From Scortum barcoo (Eukaryota; Chordata; Actinopteri; Centrarchiformes; Terapontidae), in NCBI GenBank assembly GCA_023238725.1, contig CM041538.1, forward strand, positions 10,910,880 to 10,974,879: a stretch of 64,000 bases of DNA, written 5' to 3'. The notes below the pieces were generated by a model. It saw only the letters and a list, made by a program, of their open reading frames with translations. It had not been told where the DNA came from and searched no databases. A program made the position numbers and the translations under genes. This document shows positions 45,591 through 57,900 of this stretch, one piece after another. Numbering within the stretch: position 1 is the stretch's first letter; every line of letters begins with the position of its first letter.

Positions 45591-46572
45591 GCGCTTCCTG
45601 TTGCATCAAGGACAAAAAAATACTGCAGTGTTCAAGCTTCATGAACTTTTTGCCAAACTCAGAAAATATTATGCAATTGATCATACAGCATATCGTAAGC
45701 TGTTGTCACACCACTGAATACAACAAATAGTCTATCTATGTATTTTTTAAGATGTAAATTAATTGGACTGTTGTGAATGCATATTTTAAAGTGACAGGGG
45801 TAGATGGTAGCTCTCCATTTATATTTATCTGATATTTAACAATGCAGGTAGTAGCTGAGATGCAATAATTCATGCATGGAATATTTTTTGACTTCACTAA
45901 CTTTTACATGGTGGCGAATGGTGACAAGTTTACTGTACTGTAGAGCTTGTGGTTTTCCAGTGTGCCTGAGCTAAACGTGCTTGCAGGGGAAACCTTATTG
46001 AATCAGAACAAAGTGTCCGCGTATATCATTGTGACGTTCTTTCCAGTTCCTCTCGTACACATGCACATCATCATGCAGTGTCTGCCACACATTTCTAAGA
46101 AGGCAGTTTAGTGTAGCGCTCTGGCTCATTCATACAGTGCTTCCCTTGACTGTGCCTGACAGGAAGTGGATAACATGCACAATTAAAGGTGACTGCCTTA
46201 TTTGATAGAGAGATGCATATATTTTTAAGAACATGCTGTTTTGGATGTCCTATTAAAATGATCTGTAAGCTTCCTGATAGTATTTATTGAGAGTAAATGG
46301 TAGCTGGATAAGTTTCAGATGCAAGGTTTCTTTTGTACCATAGGCTATATGTAAAATGAAACAATAATTTTTTAAAACAAGTTAGAGCCACTGTATATTT
46401 AAATCTGGAGAGCTCTATAAATGTGCTGTCTTTACAATATATGCAATTGAAAAATACTTGATAATAGCACAGTTCTTATATGAAAGTCAATGTAAAAGTG
46501 CATGTGTTATTAATTCATGTCTACAGGTATTTAACTAGTACACATTGTAATCATGCTGCTTGTGCTAATAAA
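45591..46572 (+). other. apba3: apba3 3' UTR with polyA signal
   Basis: No exon follows the stop. AATAAA at 46567-46572 ('gctaataaagtactgcc') is the most convincing signal. It lies only about 115 bp upstream of the CCAAT boxes of the next gene. Confidence 0.6.
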
Positions 46573-46679
46573 GTACTGCCTTTTTATTTTCTGAATATTT
46601 TTATAAGATGCTTTTTATTATTATCATAATTGTTATTATCTAAGGGACACTGTAAGCATGTATGTAACAGCTCTGTCAA

Positions 46680-46921
46680 TGCCTGGCCAATCAACTGCCT
46701 TCAGTTACCAAAACACAGCAACGCTAACCAATCGTATTGTTTACCGGCTTCTGTGACCACGCCTCTGGAGTAGACTCTGGCCAATCAGCGTCGCTTGTGG
46801 GCGGAACCTTACAACCCACACCTGCCGTCAGTAACAGCAATGGAGAGTCGGTGACGAGCTACCGACCGCCGGACTGTCCGAGACACCGAGAAGGAGATTT
46901 TATCACCCATATTACACAAAG
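46680..46921 (+). promoter_or_regulatory. abca7: abca7 promoter and non-coding first exon
   Basis: Three CCAAT boxes (46687-46691, 46728-46732, 46781-46785) and a GC-box-like GTGGGCGG (46797-46804) cluster within 120 bp. No TATA box is present, suggesting an NF-Y/Sp1-type promoter. The following sequence ends in a donor, CAAAG|gtaatc, after 46921. The next acceptor is at 48661-48662. Confidence 0.6.
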
Positions 46922-48662
46922 GTAATCCATAACAACAAGTTAACGAATCCCTGGAGCTCAGTGTGTTGTCAGTATTGTTTTAAAATGGCTTTTTATCCCA
47001 CCAACAGCGTCACTGTGGTAATGCTAGGAAGAGGAAGCTATGTGTAACCGGCTAAGAGTTTGTCTGTTCCTGCTCAGCTCTGTGTTGAAGCTAAATGTCT
47101 CAAAATGTGAAGTAAACTGGTCATTTCAAAACACATCATAGTATTTACTTTTTGTTTTTACTTCACATTTTGTTTACGCCTCAAATGTAATGCCGACTTG
47201 TCCTCATACTGTGCTAAAATATAACTTGTTTTAATGCGTTTTTACCGGTAAATTAATTTTATATAATGAGATAAGATTTTTTTAAAAGATGTACCATTGC
47301 ATTCGCGTGCTACAGAAGGAGACAAATATATGATAATTCAATAATAATATGTATTCTTGCTCCAGACCTGGAAAATTACATGGTCAGAATATAAATAAAT
47401 GCTTACTTGTTGTTCATGTGTAATGTAACCTACAGGCGGTACCAGACCTACCAAACCTGTATCTTGTAGTGCAAAGCTTTGAAATGTCAGCAGATGAATG
47501 CAAAAAAAAAAGAGGTTAGACAGATTTGCAAAGTAAATGAGCCTGTTTATTGCTTTCTAACTTGGCACAAATCGTGAGCCAGATTTGCAGATTATTTACA
47601 GCACAAATACAGGAGGAAGAGACCGTCCTTTTCACAGAGCAAAAGCAAATGTTGAAGTCTAAGAGTGAAACAGGTAAGCTGGAGGTGGCAGGATCAGGAG
47701 GATTTTCAGGATGAAACAGGGGATTGACCGTCTTGAGCAGATCACAGTAGGCGCATAAGAAAAACTTCGCTCGCAATAAATACATAAAAACAAGCCTGTT
47801 TCTTTATCCGTCACCATGCAGGATTTTTAGCTTTCTCCAATATACGTGTGTCTAAGGCAAGAGCAAGAAATAAACGTTAAACTTAAAGATCTCTTCTGCT
47901 GAGGATTAAGCTCTCAGTTGTGTCCTCTTTGCAGGAGGAAGGTCAGATCATAAAGACAGTTTATTTATGGTCAACATCAAGAAGTCAAAATATCACATTT
48001 TAACACACAGCACACGAAGAGCTGGTACACATTTTTAAAATGCTTAAACACAGGTTAAATGTAAGAAGAAAAAAACATGCTCTAAAAGCATGCTCTGCTC
48101 TACAGTAGCAGAGAAAGTTTAGTTGTAGGTGAACTTTAGTCAGTGAATAATTATATAAATAGTGACTATATAAACAAAAAACTAACAGACTCTCACTCAG
48201 TGATTTCTTAACGTTACACAGAGTTGTGCATGCAGTGTTACAGGACGTCTCTACTCCAGTTAAAATGAACTACTTCCCATTTCTTGGTGTATTTGTCCAA
48301 AAGCACCTGTAAAAGTAAACAGCATTTATATTTATATTTATCCTATTTATTGTATATATTCTGTTCTGTACACATTCTGTCTATTGTTTTCTATTCTTTC
48401 TGTACATATTCTATTGTTATTGTATTTTTGTATATTTCTATTGTGTTCTTTGTATCAGAGCAATTATTTATTTTTATGCATACTGCCTCTATTTGAAAGG
48501 TGGCATTGGAAAGGGACGAAACAAGACAGACAAGGGCAATGAAATGCGATAAATGTCCCCATCTGCAATTGAAGTGGGGACACAGCAGCCACGTGCCCCC
48601 AACAACTTGAGAAGGACGACACCCTGCTGAACCTTTTCTTCACCACACATTGTGTTTTGCAG
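46922..48662. other. 5' UTR intron of abca7
   Basis: About 1.7 kb of AT-rich intron between the putative non-coding exon and the exon with the start codon. No other gene is seen. Confidence 0.45.
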
Positions 48663-48671
48663 CTTTGCATC

Positions 48672-48683
48672 ATGGCCAGGTAG
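48672..48683 (+). promoter_or_regulatory. Minimal upstream ORF (Met-Ala-Arg-stop) before the abca7 start
   Basis: ATG GCC AGG TAG lies in the same exon, 12 bases before the main ATG at 48696. Its +4 G gives a fair initiation context, so it may reduce initiation at the main start. Confidence 0.45.
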
Positions 48684-48695
48684 CTGTTGGGAGCG

Positions 48696-48989
48696 ATGCG
48701 GATTTTCAGGCAGCTCTTCCTCCTGTTATGGAAGAACATCACGTACCGCAGAAGGAACAAGGTTGCCATATTTTTACCTCCCAAAAAAGAATTTAATAGT
48801 TTGTTGATTTTGTAAGACATAATATAAAAGTAAACGTAAAGGGGGAAATTATTGCGATGTATCTGTGACAGCTCCCATGTTCTCCTCTCATGCAGATCCA
48901 GCTGATCATCGAGGTCCTCTGGCCGCTCTTCCTCTTTGTCATCCTCATCTCCGTGCGTCAGTCACACCCTCCTTACAAACAGAACCAAT
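48696..48989 (+). other. abca7: abca7 exons 48696-48761 and 48896-48989: N-terminus and first membrane helix
   Basis: MRIFRQLFLLLWKNITYRRR is the usual ABCA1/7 opening. It is followed by the hydrophobic IEVLWPLFLFVILISVRQSH helix and PPYKQ. The first exon ends NK before an unusual donor, gttgcc. Phase 0 then 1. Confidence 0.9.
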
Positions 48990-51900
48990 GTGAGTGATAT
49001 TATGTAATGTCTATCACACACTTCCAGGTCCAAAAAATGGACTTGTGCCAACTACCTAAAGAGGATTAACTCGCTCAGAGTGATTCTTGAGCAACGCACG
49101 CACATTTGTTTCTGTAACCTGCTGTGCTCTTGACCTTTGAGACGTCCTGAATTAGCCCAAGGTGATATAACGTAACATGGTAATATAGTAAAACCCAATG
49201 GGGCAAGACACAACACAATGTAGTCAGTAATACACTGAGAAATAAAAACACAAGTACAACATTAATTATTATCAATTTGTATGATCTGATGATTTGATGT
49301 GAGGGGTTTGTATTTACCGTACTTGTTTATGAGAATTTACGTTTTATATAAAGAAGGACTTTTTTGTGTATTGTTTGTATTCCAAGTGAAGGAGTGGACA
49401 CTAAGCATACAAAAAAGTTGTATACTACCAGGTGCATTTTACAGTAACACTTGCTTTGTGAGCCTAAAAACTTTAAAACTTTCATATTTTCTGTTCATGT
49501 GTTTTGTTCTAGACATTTATTATGTGAGAACATCTTTCTTCTTTCCTGTTTTTGTCTGCAATTTAATATCAGTTGTACAAGAAACTGGTTTTGTGGGGTT
49601 ACAGGAGGATTACTGTTCAATCCGATGCCTGAAGATTGTATTTCAGGTCACAACCACAGTATTTTCATTGTTTTAGTATCCTGGGCTAATCTCTTGGTAC
49701 TGAACTGTTTGTTTTTCCTTTCCTTTGCTTATAGGTCACTTTCCAAACAAAGCTTTGCCATCAGCAGGCACCTTACCCTGGATCCAGGGCATTATCTGCA
49801 ACATCAACAACCCCTGCTTCCACAGCCCGACTCCAGGGGAGACTCCAGGCCAAGTTGGCAACTTTGACAACTCCATGTAGGTAGACCGGAGGTAAAAACA
49901 TGGGAAGCTGTCTGCAGAGTCGTTGCTTTAAGGATAAACTGCCCAAAAGATAAATAGTCATATATATATACTTTAGAATAAAATTTCTTTTCATAAAGAA
50001 TTCTGCCTGTTATTGACTTTGAATTCTGTTTATACCAGACTGCAATGCAGCTGCATAAATTTCACTGTTGACTTAAGCTGTGATTTAAGACCGGCTTCAG
50101 TGTTCTTGAACTTTAAGGTAAAGTAACATGTACCCTCTGAACAAGATGGTATCATTTTATAAGTGTAGGAAGCCACCAGCTAGAAGGACTATGTCTGTGC
50201 TCTAAAATGTTTTAGCTTATTAGTAATAGTTTGAAAATTTAACCTGACTTGCATGCATGCTGTAAGCATACGCACAAAAACTGAAGTGTAAAAACACTAA
50301 ATTGTGGTTTTATGCGGGTCATGTGTCAGACTATTTGTTGGCCTATCTAATGTCTTTTTACCATGACCTTGCCAGACCACCAGCAGAGACAACAGCTTGT
50401 TTCATTCCTTTTCCTCCAGCCTGTCTCGTCTCTTTGTGGATGCCCAGACTGTTCTGTCCTACAGTGGAAACCGGAGCTTCTCTGGCTTCCAGGGCCTGAT
50501 GGAGAGTGTCCGAAGGCTGGGAGAGAGACCTGGAGCCTGGCCAAGTATAACAGCTTGTTTGAATCTCCTCTGGAACTGATCTGAAGATATACTTTGACAT
50601 TGTGACATTGTGACACAGTGACGCTACTGGCTAGAAACTTAACTAGATTTCATTATACTACCCCGGTAATGAATGAGTCACTTTGGCAGGCAAAACACAG
50701 AAAAAGTGTATATGAGTATCCAGTGCCATGGTATATATTTGAGGTTGCTTTCCAATAATCAGAATTAATTATGCATATGGAGAAATCCTTCAGAGTTTTG
50801 GCTTCTGTCAGTGAAGTTGTATTGCAGTTTAAACAAGGACATCCTGAGGTAAAGTACAAGAAGACCTCGATGTTTGAATCAGTGAACACAACAAACAAAC
50901 TCTTAAATGAACGTATACAGCCATTGTTCTCTACAAAATAAAAAACAAACATGCATTCAAAGAAAGAGATGGCATGGATAGCAAGATCAAGTCTTTGCAA
51001 GCCATCAAATACAATAGATTTGTATTTGTATTCAATACATTCAGATTTTTTCAGTACTGTTCCCATACTTATCTGAGTCAGACTGAGAGGTTACAGTAAC
51101 AGCCACTAGCTGATCTGTATAAATGGCTTTTAACAGGTGTTGAGTGACCGGCTGAATGCGGCCATTTACTGCTGTTGTGAAAGCAGCACAGAGTGGCTTC
51201 TCCTCAAAGATCAAATTACATGACTACCCCAGACAAACAATCAGATGAATGAAAGCAAGTCCTCCATTAGGTCTTTCATGCAGACAAATCTTGTTTAAAT
51301 GGCTGAACAAGCATCTGATTATTATGAAGATGTCCACTGACAATCCTCAAAGAAAAGATGATGAGAAAGAATACAGTTTTAGTACATTACTGGTACAGTT
51401 TTCCCAAATGATTGTTGGCTACCTGCTTAAAGGTAACCTGTGGAGTTTGTGACCTCTCAAGTTCTTTGTTCTTCTTCTGCAATTGACAAGGGTCCTCTAG
51501 AGTGGGTTGTTATCTGTAATCCAGTGTTTTTTATTTGTATCACTAGGCAGTACTTAATGTTTGTGTCTGTGCTGTAAAGATCTCCCAGTAGAAGAATACC
51601 TGAGAGCCAATGAAACATTCTCCACCTTCCTCCTGACCAATGGTAGCCTGTCGCCGCAGACCGTGGACCAGCTTCTGAAGTCTCGTCTAAATTTTCAGGT
51701 GAGGTATCAGCAGCTGTAAATCCTTGAGGAACAAACATTACAAAGGTAATGTACAGAATAATGGCTCACTAAAGCCTTCAGCATTTGGCTTTTGTTAAAG
51801 TGGTTCATCTGTTCCAGGACATGCAACCCAAGTGATATTCCCAAAACATGCTAAATCAATTCAACTTTCAATCCAGAAATAAAAACTCATGGAATCTGTC

Positions 51901-54900
51901 ATGATGAATAGGGGGAAACAAAGAAGATATTCATAGTCCTGATTCACAAATAAACTAGGAAATATAAACTGTTGAACTGTTGACTAGGTTAAAAAAACTC
52001 TAAATTTAAGATGTAAAAAGTATGCTGTGAATTGTAAGCTTTGATAAAGCTCAGAAAAGCAGAGAGAAGTTACCATCAATGCAATCATACAGTTAATGAT
52101 ACAAATATAGTTACAGTTATTTGTCTCATAGCCCATAACCCTAACACTGTTAAAAGTATATGTAATTTTGTCCGGTCCAGGTCACTGTGGCTGGAGCTCA
52201 GTTGCAGCTGAAGGACCTTGTGTGTAATGCAACCATGTTGGGACAGTATCTGACGGTGGAGGGAGGAGAAGCCTCCATGAATGATCTTCAGACTCAGCTC
52301 TGTAACCTGCCGGCTGACATCCTCCAGGAGGCTGAACGCCGTTTTCTCTCTCAGCTCGACCTCACCAAGTTCGTCACGGTAGGGATCAGTGGCCAGAAAA
52401 AAAACCTGTGAAAAGTGTATTGTTCACCAGTGCCTGGTTCAGTGAATTCAATATTACAGTTTGTATTTCTGATGAGCTACAGTAAGTACCATCAGTAAAC
52501 CTGTTTGTCTGTCCTCTCTTGTCAGAGAGACCGTCTCATGGCTAACGCTGGAGACCTCAGGGTCATTAGTCAGGCCGTCACTTCAGTTACCCAGGAGCTA
52601 GCTGTCCTCATTGATGATGTAAGAGCACACCAGATTTTTCTTGCAGAATTCTTTGGGGGCGCTGCACATTTTATTTATTATGATTATGATTATGTATTAT
52701 TTCTCTATCCTGCAGTTCTCATCTCTCTCCAGCTTTGTGGAGATGAGCGCAGCTCTTCGCCTTCTCTCTCCAGAGAATCGTTCGGCGCTGCCCAGGGAGA
52801 GTTTTCGTGCTTTCTCAAGGATCATGTGTGGTCACCCTGAGGTTGGTGGCGAACGCATCCCATCGCTCAACTGGTATGAAGACAATGACATTAAGTCCTT
52901 CTTAGGAAAAAATGGCACTGAGGACACAGACCTGAACCGTGACAACGACACTAGTAAGAAGCTTTGGACGTTGTTGTGTGGATTGGAAATGTATACTGAT
53001 AGATGAGTAAATGGCTTCCTGTGTAACACCACTGAGCATTTCTAGCTTTATTGTGTATGTTCTGTTTTTCACATATAACAAGACGCTTTGTCACATTTAT
53101 CCCATTTGGTCTGTCATTTCCTTCATGCAGCTCCTTTTCTGTAAAAGTTTGATCCAAGGACTGGAATCCAACCCTCTGTCTCGGATTGTGTGGCGAGGAA
53201 TAAAACCTCTGTTCATTGGAAAACTGCTGTACACACCAAACAGTCCTGCAATCGAACGAGTCATGAAAGAGGTACAGAAAATCAAACCTCCGATAGTCAG
53301 TTCAAAGGACTGTCAACTGACTGTTGGCTTAATGTGATGATGTGATCAGACAAGAAAGATATTTTTGTATGTTTTATATGTATGTATTTGTACATATGTA
53401 TAAGTATGATTGTAAAAATGATGATTTTTTTCTCTGATATCACCAACAAGTCCTTCAGTATTTGCTGAAAATTAACAGCAATAGTACAGAAACTACTACT
53501 ACTTTTTTAAATCTTAATGATTTTTGGCTTTAGAATGTTTTCTGCTGTTTTAACTCTTGTAAGACACCTATAGAAGTAAAGACATCCATCTAAGTTAATG
53601 ACAACTTGTGTCTGCTGAAGGTGAACAAGACCTTTGAGGACCTGCAGATCCTCCAGGAGCTGAAGGAAGCCTGGATTGAGGTGGGACCACAAATCAAGAA
53701 TTACATGGATACCAGTTTGGAGATTCAGCTGCTGCAGGTCTGACTCACTAGCTCCTATGGATGTTTCGTGACGCCTTTGGTGCTAATAATCAGTTGATAT
53801 AATGTCTTTGTGCGTGTGTTTGGCAGGATTTATTAAGGCGGCCAGAGGTCGCAGTGCTGGTCAACCTGCGTCTGGAAAACACCTCCTGGACGGCCTCACG
53901 GATCGCACGTTTTCTGTCCACACCTTCACCAGAGACCCCAAGGAAGCCTGGAGCTCCGCCTACTTGGCTGGATGTTTACAACGACCTCAACCACACAATC
54001 TCCACTCTCGCACAAGTCACTGAGGTCCTCTTCCTTTGGCATTCTTGTTTTCTCCTTGTGCTAATGTTCAGACATGGCAGAAATTCAAGTCTCCAACTGA
54101 GAATAAGAATGAAGAGAGATAAAAACAGGCCAAATCATATTTATGGAATATCAATTAGCAAATAATGTTCAACACACTTAATTTTCCAGTAACAGACATG
54201 TGGGAGGATTTTTTTATTGCAGTTTCAGATGTTAAGCTACAGTACAAAACCCTTGTTTTTTGCATAGGAAACAGGATTTCACAGCTACAGGGTGTCTATA
54301 CTGTATGTTTTTTTCTAACTGGGTCATGTATTCTTGAAAATTGGTTAGATGGGGAAATAGTAGTACACAGTGAATCATTAAGCCAAGATCTATTTAATTT
54401 TATAAACAGCACTATAAAGTATTAGTAATGTTTCCCTGTTACTTAGCATTCATATTACGTACCCTGTTATCCCCTTCAGTGTTTCTCACTGAACAAGCTG
54501 GAGGGCTTGGAGACAGAGGGTCAGATGATTGAGAGAGCTCTGGAGCTACTGGAGGACAGGGAGTTTTGGGCGGGTGTGGTTTTCATGTTGCCCAACTCCT
54601 CATCCCCTGATCTGCCGTCTCACGTCACCTATAAAATCAGAATGGACATTGATGACGTTACCAGGACCAACAAGATCAAGGACAGGTACTGAGAAAGCAC
54701 CAAACTTCTTTCTTTTATCCAGAACTTTTTCATTGGAATTGCAATGAAACAGCTTTAAAAAGCACAGACTGACAAACCAGATTGAGTTGCAGCCTGGTCA
54801 ATTTCCTATTTAATGCATGTCAAGCTAAAAAAACAAGGTTTTTTTTTTTCAACTTTAAAGTAATTTAGTATTGAGTACATATATAGTATTCTCCTCTACA

Positions 54901-57900
54901 GGACTGCTGTCAGGTGAAAGAAACTTAGTTCATTATCATGTTTTTTATGGAGGAAAAGGTGTTGATATATTGAAACATAGCTACTGTTTAATGAAATTCC
55001 TTGAACTCCTTGTCAGAAATCAATGATATTAAGCCAAAGACAAGATTTAAGTTTTTATCACGCAACAGGGATATTTCTTTTGTATGTCTTTTCTTCTTCT
55101 TTATTGACTTTCTCCATCATGTGGAAACAAACACATAATTTTTTGTTTTGTTTTTTTTCCTTCAGGTTTTGGGATCCTGGTCCAGCAGCTGACCCGTTTA
55201 GTGACATGCGCTACATTTGGGGTGGCTTCGTGTACATCCAGGACCTGGTGGAGAGAGCTGTGAACCGCATCCTGACTGGAGTTCATCAAACAACCGGCAT
55301 CTACATCCAGCAGATGCCCTACCCCTGCTATGTGGATGATGTGTGAGTTGTAGACAAACATGTTCTTGCTTGGAACAGACCAGTAATAAACTGCTGCTGG
55401 CAGCCACAGGAGCAGCCGGCAGTCAGTGCCTCTGTCAAGGACACATTGATGGTAACTAGAGGGAGAGTTACTCTGTGGCAGTCTTTAATTTCCAAAGTTA
55501 GAGAACAGGTCATATATAGGTATTTTAATCACTAAAAATGTCCCATATCTTAAATAATCTTTAACAAGCTTCTACTTCAGGCTATATCTTTATTATTTTG
55601 CATTAGCAAATGACTTTTAATTTTGGCTACCTTTTCATAACAGTTTCCTTCGAGTGCTGAACCGCTCTCTGCCGCTCTTCATGACGCTGGCCTGGATCTA
55701 CTCTGTGGCCATGATCGTCAAAGGAGTGGTGTACGAGAAGGAGGCAAGACTGAAGGAAACCATGAAGATTATGGGTCTGGGAACAGGAACGCTGTGGTTC
55801 AGCTGGTTCATCAGCAGTGTGGTTCCTTTCCTGATGTCTGCTGGACTTCTTATTGCTCTGCTCAAGGCAAGAAGACCACTTTCAAAAAATATATTATTGA
55901 AAAAATAAACATACACATTAAGGTACAAAATAGGTGGCTGTACATGATCAGGGAATAAAATATAGAGCTGTAAAGAAAATATATGAATAGTCCGTAACCA
56001 GATTTATTGATAGAACTGATTTTTAAGTGGAAAATAGTCTCCTGCAGTCCCTCTTTTAACCTGTCTTCTTTTCCCTGCCTCATTTCCAGTGGGGGGATAT
56101 CCTGCCATACAGCGACCCGTCTGTTGTGTTTTTCTTCCTGTCAGCGTTTGCTACTGCCACCATCATGCAGTGTTTTCTCATCAGCACCTTCTTCTCTAAA
56201 GCCAACCTGGCTGCTGCGTGTGGGGGGCTTATATACTTTGGCCTCTATCTGCCCTATGTACTGTGTGTGGCCTGGAGAGACCACCTCAACACCACACACC
56301 GAGTCTTCGCCGTGAGTCAAATTATTATGGGTTGTATCGAATTGTATTTTATTTACCCTGTTCTAGAGGCACAGATCTAAAAAAGACCTCAGTTTGTTCA
56401 AATCAAACTTCCTTCCTCTGTTTGTACAATTAAACATTGTTTTTTTTCAACAGCAGTCGCAAGAATAAATTAACAAATAGAATCAGAAAATTTTAGTGTT
56501 AATTAAGTTTATATAATTCATGAAATTGTAATCTTTTCTCTTTAATTTCTTTTCTCAGAGTTTCCTGTCCCCTGTGGCCTTTGGCTTCGGCTGTGAGTAC
56601 TTCTCTCAGTATGAAGAGCAAGGCGTGGGTATCCAGTGGTACAACCTCCACTCCAGCCCTGTGGAAGGAGACGCCTACAACTTCATTACCTCTATAGTCA
56701 TGCTTTACGTGGACGCTTTCATCTACGCCATTGCAGCCTGGTACATCGAAGCAGTGTTTCCTGGTACGACGACTGGAACTCAGTCTTAGCTATAAATAGT
56801 GTGCCATTTATTTTTCTGTTGAGATACAGGGGGCTAATAGCTGTTAAAATGCAAGATAACCACAATCTCCCATCTCTGACCAACGAACCAAGATTTGGCT
56901 TGAGTATCACTTTGAAAATGATGTCAGTCTTGGGTTTTAGCTTTCAGAGACAAGATTAGAGATAATAGTCAGAACATTTCCACTTAATTTAGAAAGAAAA
57001 ACTAAGTAGTACTTGCTGATTCTTTTTTTTAACCTGGTGAAAAGGTTCAAATTAACTCAGTCTTAGACTTTGTTTGAAATGTCTCTCGTTTTTAAAGGAA
57101 CGTTTTGTTTGGTCGACCAGTGTCTCTTTAGACTAGAACAGCATTGTACTCATCATTTTATTGACTTTATCAAAAATTGACTTTATTGATTAAGTTAATT
57201 GTTTGCACCTTTGTGTGTTTACACCAGGTGAATATGGGATCCCCAGGCCCTGGTACTTCATCTTCCAGATCAATTACTGGGGTGGAATTCCCCTGGAGGC
57301 CGGTATGCCGATCCCTCCCGCACCAACAGAACAGGATGAAGGTACCTGACTCCTGAACCTGCTGGACATCAGTTTCTCTTTCTACTCTGAATTGAAGTTG
57401 TCTTCTGTCACAGTCAGGGGCGATTTTAGGATTTATAGCCTCTAAGACGAGAACACACTGAGCAGTTCCACTCTGGTCCTCTGCCTTTGCCCGGGCTGTT
57501 CAGTCATGGTAGTCCCCTGCTGAGTATTGCGTCAGGTCGGGCAGTCCACCATGTCCTCATTCCCACTGACAGGACTGACATACCCATGGTACATCGGACA
57601 TTGAGATGTGTATTTGGCAAAGGGGGGTTTAGGCTATATTTAGACTGCGTCTGAGTCCTGAAAATTCTGATTTAATACTTCTCCATTATTTCTCTGAAAC
57701 CCTTTTGGTTATATTATATCTCATGTCATTCTGAGCATGTTACAATCAGGACGAATCACCTCCTGTATTTAATGGACAGTACATTTAATCCCATATTACG
57801 GTGATAAAACAAATTTAAGAAAGATTGCACAATACACACACAATCGGCTTACAGAATATTTTTGCGAGGGGTGGTGGTATATTTATGGCCTTAATATGCC

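Noticed and set aside
55101..55407. Minus-strand frames over the abca7 extracellular-domain exon
   Set aside because: Antisense to a well-conserved coding exon; no independent support.
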